Shown piece by piece: positions 1-7,527 of a stretch of 64,000 bases of DNA (the stretch's first letter is position 1; every line of letters starts with the position of its first letter). Origin of the DNA: Nocardioides sp. Root1257 (GTDB lineage Bacteria > Actinomycetota > Actinomycetes > Propionibacteriales > Nocardioidaceae); NCBI RefSeq assembly GCF_001425175.1, contig NZ_LMDV01000009.1, forward strand, positions 950,689-1,014,688, given 5' to 3'. The notes beneath the pieces were generated by a model. That model saw nothing but the letters and a program-made list of their open reading frames with translations. It had not been told where the DNA came from and did not search any database. Made by a program: the position numbers and the translations under genes.

Positions 1-571
1 CCGAGTCGGCCATCGCCGCGGCCTCCTGCTCGCTCTCCGGGGCGGCGGTCGCCGCCTTCGTGCGGTAGCGCGACATGACCTGCTCGATCTCGTCGCGGCG
101 GCGTACGGCGGTGAGGATCTGTTCGCGGTAGGTGCCCGCGCGGTACATCTCGGTCTGGGAGACCTCGACCATCTCGACGCCCAGCTCACGCAGGGAGGCG
201 ACCAGCGGCTCCTTGTAGTGCTCGGCCCAGGAGTCGTGGCAGCCCCACGGGTCCGGTACGGCGGAGAGCGGTCGGCCGATGTGCTCGGACCAGGAGGGGT
301 CGACCCCGGCCGGCACCTTGCGGAAGCGGTCGTAGTCGTCCCAGCTGTGCAGGTGGCGGGCCGCGAGGCCGCGCCGCTTGATCTCCTCGGCCACGAAGTG
401 GACGGTCAGGAACTCGCGCAGGTTGCCGAGGTGGACGGGACCGGACGGACTCGCGCCGGAGGCGCAGGTGATCACGTGGTCGCCGAGGTCCTCGCCGTAC
501 TGCTGCTGCGCGTGCCGGATCGCGTCGTCGGCCGCGCGGGTGACCCAGTCGTGGGGCGGGGAGTCGGGCAT
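1..571 (-). CDS. lysK: lysine--tRNA ligase, class I (partial, N-terminal 190 residues)
   Basis: Charges tRNA-Lys with lysine in the cytoplasm. The visible N-terminal part has the class I catalytic opening: residues about 35-55 read CASGASPSGPVHLGNLREF, where PSGPVHLGN is the class I lysyl-tRNA synthetase form of the HIGH signature. It is followed by a tract rich in DDYDRFRKVP and WGCHDSWAEHYKEP, typical of archaeal-type LysRS. The gene runs off the left edge, so the KMSKS loop and anticodon-binding part are not seen. ATG at 571 is preferred because a -10 box (579-584, minus strand) lies 7 nt upstream, indicating a leaderless message. Many actinobacteria keep a class II LysRS elsewhere; whether this one does cannot be seen. 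Confidence 0.92.
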   Translation of the reverse strand, partial: MPDSPPHDWVTRAADDAIRHAQQQYGEDLGDHVITCASGASPSGPVHLGNLREFLTVHFVAEEIKRRGLAARHLHSWDDYDRFRKVPAGVDPSWSEHIGRPLSAVPDPWGCHDSWAEHYKEPLVASLRELGVEMVEVSQTEMYRAGTYREQILTAVRRRDEIEQVMSRYRTKAATAAPESEQEAAAMADS

Positions 572-578
572 GTCGCAA

Positions 579-584
579 ACGCTA
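579..584 (-). promoter_or_regulatory. -10 box of lysK (leaderless)
   Basis: TAGCGT on the minus strand, 7 nt before the lysK ATG at 571. No convincing -35 is visible. The spacing predicts a transcript starting at or within a base of the start codon. Confidence 0.6.
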
Positions 585-615
585 CCGGCCGCGCACGTGG
601 TCCCCGCACGTGGCT

Positions 616-652
616 GGTGCCGGGGCCACCGCCCAGTGGCGGCCCCGGCACC
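616..652. other. strong GC hairpin in the lysK / LuxR-type gene intergenic region
   Basis: The 12-base arms GGTGCCGGGGCC (616-627) and GGCCCCGGCACC (641-652) are perfectly complementary. A further 3 bp (GCC/GGC) closes a CAGT loop after a 3-nt bulge. No T-tract follows. It lies upstream of both divergent genes, so it could be a cruciform or structural element rather than a terminator. The rest of the 572-818 gap shows only the promoter elements listed separately. Confidence 0.5.
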
Positions 653-775
653 TCACGACGCGGACGTCCCCCGAGCACGACCGCATCCCCCGATGTGGGT
701 CGTGCGCGGCTGGTCACGCCCCGAGAGCCCTCGCGGCCCGTCCACGCGTCGCCGGATCATGACATTGACCGTTCC

Positions 776-806
776 GTGCCAGACCGAGCGAAGTGGCCTC
801 TGGCAC
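776..806. promoter_or_regulatory. inverted-repeat operator upstream of the LuxR-type regulator
   Basis: Perfect 8-bp arms GTGCCAGA (776-783) and TCTGGCAC (799-806) are separated by 15 nt. They end directly against the -10 box at 807-812, so they occupy the -35/spacer region. This placement fits a repressor or autoregulatory site. Confidence 0.55.
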
Positions 807-812
807 TAAGAT
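807..812 (+). promoter_or_regulatory. -10 box of the LuxR-type regulator (leaderless)
   Basis: TAAGAT, 6 nt before the ATG at 819. No Shine-Dalgarno sequence precedes the gene, which supports a leaderless message. Confidence 0.6.
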
Positions 813-818
813 GCCACC

Positions 819-1802
819 ATGGTCCTGTCCGGCGACGTGCTCACCGTGCTCGGCCATCCCGCCGCGCTCGAGGCGGCCTACCAGCGGCTGCGCCCCCAGT
901 CGGGGCGCCAGGTCGCCCGGGTCGCCGCCGCCCTGCTCCGCTCACCGGAGGAGCTCCTCGACGACCTGGCGCCGCTCGTCGAGATCGGTGCGGTCCGGGT
1001 CCGGGGCACCGTCCTCGAGGTGGCGACCCCGGTCGAGCTGCTGCGCGGCGTCGTCGAGGGCCAGGCCGTGGTCGCGGGCCGCACCCAGGCGCTGCTCGAG
1101 GGCGTCGGGCGGGCCATCGAGCTCCTCGCCGCCGAGCAGCGGCTCTCGGTGACCGGACGCGCCGGTGACAGCCAGCCGGTCGAGGGGGAGCTGTGGGTGG
1201 GCGGCGACGTCCTCGCCCGGGTGCGCGCCACCCTGCTCGGCACCACCGGCGACCTCGCCTGGTTGCGGCCCGACCAGTGGCGCGGACCGCGGGAGGACCG
1301 GATGATCGAGCTGGTCGCCGAGGTCGTCGCGCAGGGCCGCAGGTCCCGGGCGATCTACCCGGTCCGCGCGCTCCACGACGCCCCCGAGGTGCTCGCCGCC
1401 CGCCTCGGCGCCGGCGAGGAGATCCGGGTGCTGCCCGAGCTGCCGACCCGGCTGCTCGTGATCGGCGACACCCACGCCGTCGTGCCGGAGCCGCTCGGGC
1501 TTGCAGACCTGCCGCTGGCCGTGGTCCAGCAGCGAGGGCTCGTCCAGGCGATGGGCTCGTGGTTCGAGGAGCTGTGGGGTCGGGCCGCCGTACCGGCCCT
1601 CGACGCCGCGGAGCCGCGCCTGGACCTGCGCCAGTTCCTCCTCGAGCAGCTCGCCGCCGGCGCCCACGACGAGCAGATCGCGCGCAAGCTCGGCATCAGC
1701 CTGCGCACCGTCCGGCGCCGGGTCTCGGCCCTGATGACCGAGCTCGGTGCCGACTCCCGCTTCCAGGCGGGCGTCGAGGCAGGGCGCCGCGGCTGGCTGT
1801 AG
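819..1802 (+). CDS. LuxR-type helix-turn-helix regulator with TrmB-like N-terminus
   Basis: A 327-aa transcriptional regulator. The N-terminal ~70 residues (LTVLGHPAALEAAYQRL, then SPEELLDDLAPLVEIGAVRV) look like a winged-helix domain of the TrmB kind found in many actinobacterial LuxR proteins. The middle part (about 75-250) resembles a sugar- or phospholipase-D-like ligand domain with no catalytic motif that I can identify. The C-terminus (about 270-320) is a LuxR HTH: LLEQLAAGAHDEQIARKLGISLRTVRRRVSAL. There is no receiver domain, so it is not a phosphorelay regulator. It is divergent from lysK and convergent with the lipid kinase gene, so no target is suggested except itself, through the inverted repeat at 776-806. 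Confidence 0.8.
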   Translation: MVLSGDVLTVLGHPAALEAAYQRLRPQSGRQVARVAAALLRSPEELLDDLAPLVEIGAVRVRGTVLEVATPVELLRGVVEGQAVVAGRTQALLEGVGRAIELLAAEQRLSVTGRAGDSQPVEGELWVGGDVLARVRATLLGTTGDLAWLRPDQWRGPREDRMIELVAEVVAQGRRSRAIYPVRALHDAPEVLAARLGAGEEIRVLPELPTRLLVIGDTHAVVPEPLGLADLPLAVVQQRGLVQAMGSWFEELWGRAAVPALDAAEPRLDLRQFLLEQLAAGAHDEQIARKLGISLRTVRRRVSALMTELGADSRFQAGVEAGRRGWL

Positions 1803-1814
1803 GCCGGCGTCAGG

Positions 1815-2726
1815 TCAGGGCAGCAGCATCGAGTACGCCGACGGCTCCAACCGCCAGGTGCGCTGCCGCTCGGGTCCGTAGATCTCGCCGTCGGCGCTGC
1901 ACCAGAACGGCCCTCCGGAGACCGACACCGTGGTCCCGCGCAGGTAGGTGACGTCGTCCCGCTCGTGGTGGGTCGCGGCCCCGAGGTGCGCGGCGTACAT
2001 GAGCCGGGCGACCGGCCCGGTCGAGCGGGACACCATCACGTCGAAGCGGCCGTCGCGGGCGTCGGCCTCCGGCGTCAGCCGGGCGCCGCCGCCGACGGAC
2101 GGTCCGTTGCCCACCGCTGCCATCAGGATCGGCTCGTCGAGGTCGACCACGACCTCGCCGTCGACCTCGATCCGGACCCGGATGATCGGCGGGTTCCACG
2201 CGGTGAGGGCGGCGCCGATCGGGTAGCCGATCTTGCCGAGGTTGACCTTGCCGACGCCGACCGACCCCAGCCGCTCCTTCCACCGGTGTCCGCGCCGGCT
2301 CGCGTTGGCGCCGGCGCCCACGTGCACGCTGTTGACGACGATCTCGCCCACCTCGTCGACGACCAGGTCCATCGAGCGCGGCTGTCCGTCGAGCACCAGC
2401 GCGGCGGCGTCCTCGATCTCGAGCGGCACCCCGACGCCGCGGGCGAAGTCGTTGCCGGTGCCCATCGGCAGCAGTCCGAGCACGGCGTCCTTGAGCTCGC
2501 GGCGCCGGTAGAGCGCGGCGATCACCGCGTGCAGGCTCCCGTCGCCGCCGGCGACGACGATGCGGCGCGACCCGGCGCGGTGCAGGACGCCGTCCAGCTC
2601 GCCCGGGTTGGACGTGGCGGCCACCTCGACCGAGGCCTGCGCCCGGAGCACGGCGAGGGCCGCGTCGAGACGCTCCTCGTCCGACGTGCCCGCCTCGGAG
2701 TTGGTGATGACGAGGAGTGGATCCAC
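1815..2726 (-). CDS. diacylglycerol kinase family lipid kinase
   Basis: A 303-aa member of the DagK/YegS family, which phosphorylates diacylglycerol or a related lipid with ATP at the membrane face. Residues about 55-65 carry the nucleotide-binding motif VVAGGDGSLHAV, and LPMGTGNDFARGVGVP (about 86-101) is the second conserved family block. The C-terminal half is beta-rich with the NGPSVGGGARLTPEADARDG block. Start GTG 2726 is supported by a TAGGGT box 7 nt upstream. It is divergent from purA across about 110 bp. The true lipid substrate cannot be told from sequence. Confidence 0.88.
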   Translation of the reverse strand: MDPLLVITNSEAGTSDEERLDAALAVLRAQASVEVAATSNPGELDGVLHRAGSRRIVVAGGDGSLHAVIAALYRRRELKDAVLGLLPMGTGNDFARGVGVPLEIEDAAALVLDGQPRSMDLVVDEVGEIVVNSVHVGAGANASRRGHRWKERLGSVGVGKVNLGKIGYPIGAALTAWNPPIIRVRIEVDGEVVVDLDEPILMAAVGNGPSVGGGARLTPEADARDGRFDVMVSRSTGPVARLMYAAHLGAATHHERDDVTYLRGTTVSVSGGPFWCSADGEIYGPERQRTWRLEPSAYSMLLP

Positions 2727-2733
2727 GAGGCGG

Positions 2734-2739
2734 ACCCTA
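2734..2739 (-). promoter_or_regulatory. -10 box of the lipid kinase gene (leaderless)
   Basis: TAGGGT on the minus strand, 7 nt before GTG 2726. The same hexamer and spacing recur before the membrane-protein gene starting at 37566, and with 6 nt before the gene starting at 58522. Confidence 0.6.
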
Positions 2740-2773
2740 ACCCGACGACTCCGGCGAGGTGATCACCCTTTGG

Positions 2774-2779
2774 TAGCGT
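2774..2779 (+). promoter_or_regulatory. possible -10 box for the purA operon
   Basis: TAGCGT lies 59 nt before the purA ATG. If used, it gives a leader of roughly 50 nt containing the hairpin at 2791-2816. There is no clear -35. This is tentative. Confidence 0.35.
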
Positions 2780-2790
2780 GTGGCCGCAAG

Positions 2791-2828
2791 AGCTCCGGTG
2801 CACTTGTGCCGGAGCTGCTTCGTTTTCT
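2791..2828 (+). terminator. terminator-like hairpin in the purA leader (candidate attenuator)
   Basis: AGCTCCGG (2791-2798) pairs with CCGGAGCT (2809-2816), extended by CAC/GTG around a TT loop, then GCTTCGTTTTCT. A stable stem followed by a T-rich run just before the ribosome-binding site (GAGGAG, 2829-2834) looks like an intrinsic terminator placed inside the 5' leader of purA. The upstream gene is divergent, so it cannot be that gene's terminator. Confidence 0.5.
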
Positions 2829-2838
2829 GAGGAGGATC

Positions 2839-4137
2839 ATGCCCGCGATCGCCATCATCGGAGCCCAGTGGGGCGACGAGGGGAAGGGCAAGGCGACCGA
2901 CCTCCTCGGTAGCAAGGTCGACTACGTCGTGAAGTTCAACGGCGGCAACAACGCCGGGCACACCGTCGTCATCGGCCAGCCGGACGGGTCCAGCGAGAAG
3001 TACGCGCTGCACCTGCTGCCCAGCGGCATCCTGAGCCCCGGCGTCACGCCGGTGATCGGCAACGGTGTGGTCGTCGACCTGGCCGTGCTCTTCGAGGAGC
3101 TCGACGCGCTGGTCGCGCGTGGCGTGGACGTCAGCCTGCTCAAGGTGAGCGCCAACGCGCACGTGATCGCCGACTACAACCGCACGATCGACAAGATCAC
3201 CGAGCGGTTCCTCGGCAGCCGCCGGATCGGCACCACCGGGCGCGGCATCGGCCCGACGTACGCCGACAAGATGAACCGGATCGGCATCCGGGTCCAGGAC
3301 ATCTTCGACGAGAAGATCCTGACCCAGAAGGTCGAGGGCGTCCTCGACCTCAAGAACCAGATCCTCACCAAGATCTACAACCGACGTGCGGCCACCGTCG
3401 AGCAGACCGTCGAGGAGCTGCTCGCGTACGCCGAGCGGCTGCGGCCGATGGTGTGCGACACCGGGCTGCTGCTCAACCAGGCGCTCGACCGTGGCGAGAC
3501 CGTGCTGCTCGAGGCCGGCCAGGCCACGCTGCTCGACGTCGACCACGGCACCTACCCGTTCGTCACGTCGTCGTCCGCCACCTCCGGCGGCGCCTGCACG
3601 GGCTCCGGCATCCCGCCGATGCGGCTCAACCAGGTGATCGGGATCGTGAAGGCCTACACGACCCGCGTCGGCGAGGGCCCCTTCCCGACCGAGCTCGAGG
3701 ACGAGTTCGGCGAGCACCTGCGCAAGATCGGCGCGGAGTACGGCACCACCACGGGCCGCCCGCGTCGCTGCGGCTGGTACGACGCGGTGATCGCGCGCTA
3801 CGCGGCCCGCGTCAACGGGGTCACCGACTTCGTGCTCACCAAGCTCGACGTGCTCACCGGCCTGGAGAGGGTGCCGGTCTGCGTGGCGTACGACGTCGAC
3901 GGCGTCCGCCACGACGAGATGCCCGTCAACCAGACCGACTTCCACCACGCGCAGCCGATCTACGAGTACCTCGACGGCTGGTGGGAGGACATCTCCGAGG
4001 CCCGCACGTTCGAGGACCTGCCGGTCAACGCCCAGCGGTACGTCGAGGCGGTCGAGGCGATGTCCGGCGCCCGGATCTCCGCGGTCGGCGTCGGCCCGTC
4101 GCGCGCCGCGACCGTGGTGCGCCACCAGCTGATCTGA
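2839..4137 (+). CDS. purA: adenylosuccinate synthetase
   Basis: A 432-aa enzyme joining IMP and aspartate with GTP hydrolysis to adenylosuccinate, the first step of the AMP branch. It opens with AIIGAQWGDEGKGKATDLLG, the family P-loop, and contains the NGGNNAGHTVV block and the TTTGRPRRCGW signature. Length is normal. ATG 2839 is chosen because GAGGAGGA sits 5-8 nt upstream and the family N-terminus begins here; the frame is open further upstream but that part is not conserved. Its TGA overlaps the start of purD (TGATG), so the two are translationally coupled. A leader hairpin at 2791-2828 may regulate it. Confidence 0.97.
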   Translation: MPAIAIIGAQWGDEGKGKATDLLGSKVDYVVKFNGGNNAGHTVVIGQPDGSSEKYALHLLPSGILSPGVTPVIGNGVVVDLAVLFEELDALVARGVDVSLLKVSANAHVIADYNRTIDKITERFLGSRRIGTTGRGIGPTYADKMNRIGIRVQDIFDEKILTQKVEGVLDLKNQILTKIYNRRAATVEQTVEELLAYAERLRPMVCDTGLLLNQALDRGETVLLEAGQATLLDVDHGTYPFVTSSSATSGGACTGSGIPPMRLNQVIGIVKAYTTRVGEGPFPTELEDEFGEHLRKIGAEYGTTTGRPRRCGWYDAVIARYAARVNGVTDFVLTKLDVLTGLERVPVCVAYDVDGVRHDEMPVNQTDFHHAQPIYEYLDGWWEDISEARTFEDLPVNAQRYVEAVEAMSGARISAVGVGPSRAATVVRHQLI

Positions 4138-5402
4138 TGAAGGTCCTCGTCATCGGCACCGGCGGCCGCGAGCACGCGCTGGCGCTCGCGCTGTCCCTCG
4201 ACCCCGCGGTCACCGAGGTGCACGCCGCACCCGGCAACCCCGGCATCGCGGAGGTCGCCACCCTGCACGACGTCGACCCGATGTCCGGGGCCTCCGTCGC
4301 CGACCTGGCCGTCGCGCTGGTCGTCGACCTGGTCGTCGTCGGTCCCGAGGCACCGCTGGTCGCGGGCGTGGCGGACGCGGTGCGCGAGCGCGGCGTCGCG
4401 GTCTTCGGCCCGTCGCGGGCGGCCGCGCAGCTCGAGGGCTCGAAGGCGTTCTCCAAGGAGGTCATGGCCGCCGCCGGCGTGCCGACCGCCGGCTCGCGCA
4501 CCTGCACCACCACCGCCGAGGTGGAGGCCGCGCTCGACGCCTTCGGTGCGCCGTACGTCGTGAAGGACGACGCCCTCGCCGCGGGCAAGGGCGTGGTCGT
4601 GACCCGCGACCGCGACGAAGCAATTGCGCACGCGGTGGCGTGTGGCCGCGTCGTCATCGAGGAGTTCCTCGACGGACCCGAGGTCTCGGTCTTCGCGATC
4701 TGCGACGGCACCACGGCGTACGCGCTCCAGCCGGCGCAGGACTTCAAGCGGATCTACGACGGCGGCCGTGGCCCCAACACCGGCGGCATGGGCTCCTACA
4801 CGCCGCTCACCTGGGCGCAGCCCGACCTGGCCGAGGTGACGCTCGAGCAGGTCGTGCGCCCGACGCTCGCCGAGATGGCCGACCGCGGGACGCCGTTCGT
4901 CGGGTGCCTGTACGTCGGCCTCGCGCTGACGGAGGCCGGTCCTCGCGTCATCGAGTTCAACGTCCGCTTCGGCGACCCCGACATCCAGCCGGTGCTGGCC
5001 GTGCTCGAGTCGCCGCTCGGCGTGCTGCTGGCGGCGGCGGCCGAGGGAAGGCTGGTCGACGTGCCGGCGCCGGTCTTCGGTGACGGAGCCGCCGTGACGG
5101 TGGTCCTGGCCTCGGCCGGCTACCCGGAGTCCTCCTCGAAGGGGGACGTCATCCGCGGGGTGGGCGCGGCGAACGGCGTCCACGACGTCGACGTGGTCCA
5201 CGCCGGCACGGCCCTGTCGGGGGACTCGCTCGTCACCGCAGGCGGCCGCGTGGTCGCCGTACGGGCGCGCGGCTACGACGTCGACGACGCCCGGTCGCGG
5301 GCGTACGCCGCCGCCGACCTGATCACCTTCGACGGCCTGCAGCGCCGCACCGACATCGCGGCCGAGCCCCTCGGTGTGGTCGAGGGCGCCTCCGTCCGTT
5401 GA
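4137..5402 (+). CDS. purD: phosphoribosylamine--glycine ligase
   Basis: A 421-aa GAR synthetase, ATP-dependent ligation of glycine to phosphoribosylamine (step 2 of de novo purine synthesis). It begins MKVLVIGTGGREHALALAL, the family N-domain. The ATP-grasp part carries APYVVKDDALAAGKGVVV and the block GPNTGGMGSYTP, and the metal-binding ERFGDPD equivalent is VRFGDPDIQPVL. Length is usual. The start overlaps the purA stop by one base. The 3' end (stop at 5400-5402) lies inside the inverted repeat array at 5396-5492, so transcription out of purD runs through that structure before purB. Confidence 0.97.
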   Translation: MKVLVIGTGGREHALALALSLDPAVTEVHAAPGNPGIAEVATLHDVDPMSGASVADLAVALVVDLVVVGPEAPLVAGVADAVRERGVAVFGPSRAAAQLEGSKAFSKEVMAAAGVPTAGSRTCTTTAEVEAALDAFGAPYVVKDDALAAGKGVVVTRDRDEAIAHAVACGRVVIEEFLDGPEVSVFAICDGTTAYALQPAQDFKRIYDGGRGPNTGGMGSYTPLTWAQPDLAEVTLEQVVRPTLAEMADRGTPFVGCLYVGLALTEAGPRVIEFNVRFGDPDIQPVLAVLESPLGVLLAAAAEGRLVDVPAPVFGDGAAVTVVLASAGYPESSSKGDVIRGVGAANGVHDVDVVHAGTALSGDSLVTAGGRVVAVRARGYDVDDARSRAYAAADLITFDGLQRRTDIAAEPLGVVEGASVR

Positions 5403-5492
5403 ATCGAGACTTCTGACGCTTGAATCCAGAGTTTTCTCCGGATTCAAGCGTCACAACTCCCGACTCGACCGTCAGAACTCTCGACTCAACGG
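5396..5492. repeat. palindromic array of 21-nt units between purD and purB
   Basis: The interval is built from five versions of a 21-nt unit (consensus starting GTTGAATCGAGAGTTCTG): two in forward order, then two full and one partial unit in reverse order. Inner arms 5414-5427 and 5440-5453 are a perfect 14-bp match (TGACGCTTGAATCC and its complement) with a 12-nt loop. Outer arms 5396-5418 and 5470-5492 match at 21 of 23 positions. Alternative pairings are therefore possible. It could act as a terminator, an mRNA processing site or a REP-like element. It differs in base use from flanking coding DNA (much richer in A and T). Confidence 0.75.
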
Positions 5493-5511
5493 ACGTGGGA
5501 GGATGAAGCAC

Positions 5512-6930
5512 GTGACCGTGCCGAACATCCTCGCGACCCGCTACGCCTCCGCCGAGCTGCGGGAGATCTGGTCGCCGGAGCACAAGATCGTGCTCGAGCG
5601 GCAGCTGTGGATCGCGGTGCTGGAGGCCCAGCGCGACCTCGGCATCGACGTGCCGGACGGCGTCATCGAGGCCTACCGCGACGTCGTCGCCAAGGTCGAC
5701 CTCGAGTCGATCGCGGCGCGCGAGCGGATCACCCGCCACGACGTCAAGGCGCGGATCGAGGAGTTCTCCGCGCTCGCCGGGCACGAGCACATCCACAAGG
5801 GCATGACGAGCCGCGACCTGACCGAGAACGTCGAGCAGCTCCAGGTCCGCCAGTCCCTGGCCCTGGTCCGCGACCGCGCCGTCGCCGCGCTGGGCCGCCT
5901 CGGCCGCCTGGCCGCCGAGCACGAGACCACCGTGATGGCCGGCCGCTCCCACAACGTCGCCGCGCAGGCGACCACGCTCGGCAAGCGGTTCGCGACCGTC
6001 GCCGACGAGATGCTGATCGCGCTCGACCGGATCGAGGGCCTGCTGGCCCGCTACCCGCTGCGCGGGATCAAGGGCCCGATGGGCACCGCGCAGGACATGC
6101 TCGACCTGCTCGACGGCGACGCCGCCAAGCTCGAGCAGCTCGAGGAGCGGGTCGCGGCGCACCTCGGCTTCGAGCACGTGCTCACCAGCGTCGGTCAGGT
6201 CTACCCGCGCTCGCTCGACTTCGACGTCGTCTCCTCGCTGGTCCAGCTGGTCGCCGGCCCCTCCAACCTCGCCACCACGATCCGCCTGATGGCCGGCAAC
6301 GAGCTGGTCACCGAGGGGTTCAAGGAGGGCCAGGTCGGCTCGTCCGCCATGCCGCACAAGATGAACAGCCGCTCCGCCGAGCGGGTCAACGGCCTCTCCG
6401 TCGTGCTCCGCGGCCACCTCTCCATGATCGGTGAGCTCGCCGGCGACCAGTGGAACGAGGGCGACGTCTCCGACTCCGTCGTACGCCGGGTGGCGCTGCC
6501 GGACGCGTTCTTCGCCGCCGACGGGCTCTTCGAGACGTTCCTGACGGTGCTCGACGAGTTCGGCGCCTTCCCGGCCGTGATCCAGCGCGAGCTGGACCGC
6601 TACCTGCCGTTCCTCTCGACGACCAAGGTGCTGATGGCCGCGGTCCGCAACGGCGTGGGCCGCGAGGCCGCGCACGAGGCGATCAAGGAGGCGGCGGTCG
6701 GCACCGCCCTCGACATGCGCCAGGGCCAGGCCGACAACGACGTCTTCGCCCGCCTCGCCGCCGACGCCCGGCTCGGCCTCACCGAGGACCAGCTCGCGTC
6801 GCTGGTCGCCGAGCCGATCACGTTCACCGGCGCCGCCGTCGCCCAGGTCCAGACGGTCGTGCGCCGGGTCGCCGAGGTCGCCGCCCGGCACCCCGAGGCC
6901 GCGGCGTACTCGCCCGGCGGCATCCTCTAG
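5512..6930 (+). CDS. purB: adenylosuccinate lyase
   Basis: A 472-aa homotetrameric lyase acting twice in purine synthesis: it removes fumarate from SAICAR and from adenylosuccinate. The signature loop GSSAMPHKMNSRSAER (about residues 280-295) is intact, and the other active-site blocks KGMTSRDLTENVEQ and GRSHNVAAQATTLGKR are present. I place the start at GTG 5512, because the GGGAGG at 5497-5502 then lies 9 nt upstream. The in-frame ATG at 5503 abuts that same site with no spacer and is less likely. It follows purA-purD in the same direction but beyond the palindromic array. Confidence 0.96.
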   Translation: MTVPNILATRYASAELREIWSPEHKIVLERQLWIAVLEAQRDLGIDVPDGVIEAYRDVVAKVDLESIAARERITRHDVKARIEEFSALAGHEHIHKGMTSRDLTENVEQLQVRQSLALVRDRAVAALGRLGRLAAEHETTVMAGRSHNVAAQATTLGKRFATVADEMLIALDRIEGLLARYPLRGIKGPMGTAQDMLDLLDGDAAKLEQLEERVAAHLGFEHVLTSVGQVYPRSLDFDVVSSLVQLVAGPSNLATTIRLMAGNELVTEGFKEGQVGSSAMPHKMNSRSAERVNGLSVVLRGHLSMIGELAGDQWNEGDVSDSVVRRVALPDAFFAADGLFETFLTVLDEFGAFPAVIQRELDRYLPFLSTTKVLMAAVRNGVGREAAHEAIKEAAVGTALDMRQGQADNDVFARLAADARLGLTEDQLASLVAEPITFTGAAVAQVQTVVRRVAEVAARHPEAAAYSPGGIL

Positions 6931-6969
6931 GACTGCAACGCCAGGGCGACTGCCGGACATGAGCGTGGC

Positions 6970-7527
6970 ATGACGGAGAGTCGCGAGGAGACCTACCGCC
7001 GGCTGTACGGCACGCACTTCGACGCGGTGCTCGGCTACGCGCTCCGGCGTACCGACCGGCCCGAGGACGCCGCGGACGTCACCGCCGAGACGTTCCTCGT
7101 CGCCTGGCGCCGGCTCGCGCACGTGCCGTCCGGGACGGAGACTCGCCCCTGGCTGTACGGCGTGGCGCGGCGGGTCCTCGCCAACCACCGCCGCGGTGAC
7201 CACCGCCGGACCGCGCTCGGTGGCCGGCTGCGCAAGGAGCTCGCGAGCTCGGTGCCCGACGCCAGCGACGACGTGGTGCAGCGCGCGGACGTCACCGAGG
7301 CGATGCGCCGGCTGAGCGCCCGCGACCAGGAGGTGCTCGAGCTGCACCTGTGGGAGGGGCTCGAGCCCCGCGAGATCGCCGAGGTCCTCGGCCTCACCAC
7401 GGTGGTCGTGCGGCCCCGGCTCTCCCGGGCCCGGGCCCGCCTGCGCGACCTGCTCGGCAACGATCCCGAGCCACCCGGACATCTCTCCTCCCGACAGTCA
7501 CAGCTCACCCGGAAGGAGCGCTCATGA
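6970..7527 (+). CDS. ECF-type RNA polymerase sigma factor
   Basis: A 185-aa sigma factor of the extracytoplasmic-function type. Region 2 (about 10-75) includes RRLYGTHFDAVLGYALRR and DVTAETFLVAWRRL with the arginine-rich TRPWLYGVARRVLANHRR tail. Region 4 (about 115-170) has LSARDQEVLELHLWEGL and a helix-turn-helix EIAEVLGLTTVVVRPRLSRA. The stop overlaps the next gene's ATG (ATGA), which encodes a one-TM protein; that arrangement is usual for sigma/anti-sigma pairs. Target promoters are unknown. Only one ECF-like promoter is noticed in the window, before the DUF3073 gene, and no link between them is shown. Confidence 0.88.
   Translation: MTESREETYRRLYGTHFDAVLGYALRRTDRPEDAADVTAETFLVAWRRLAHVPSGTETRPWLYGVARRVLANHRRGDHRRTALGGRLRKELASSVPDASDDVVQRADVTEAMRRLSARDQEVLELHLWEGLEPREIAEVLGLTTVVVRPRLSRARARLRDLLGNDPEPPGHLSSRQSQLTRKERS

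Noticed and set aside
5396..5492. Possible CRISPR array
   Set aside because: The units are contiguous, only five in number and half are inverted; there are no unique spacers and no cas genes. The 312-bp repeats at 30198-31133 are also coding repeats, not CRISPR.
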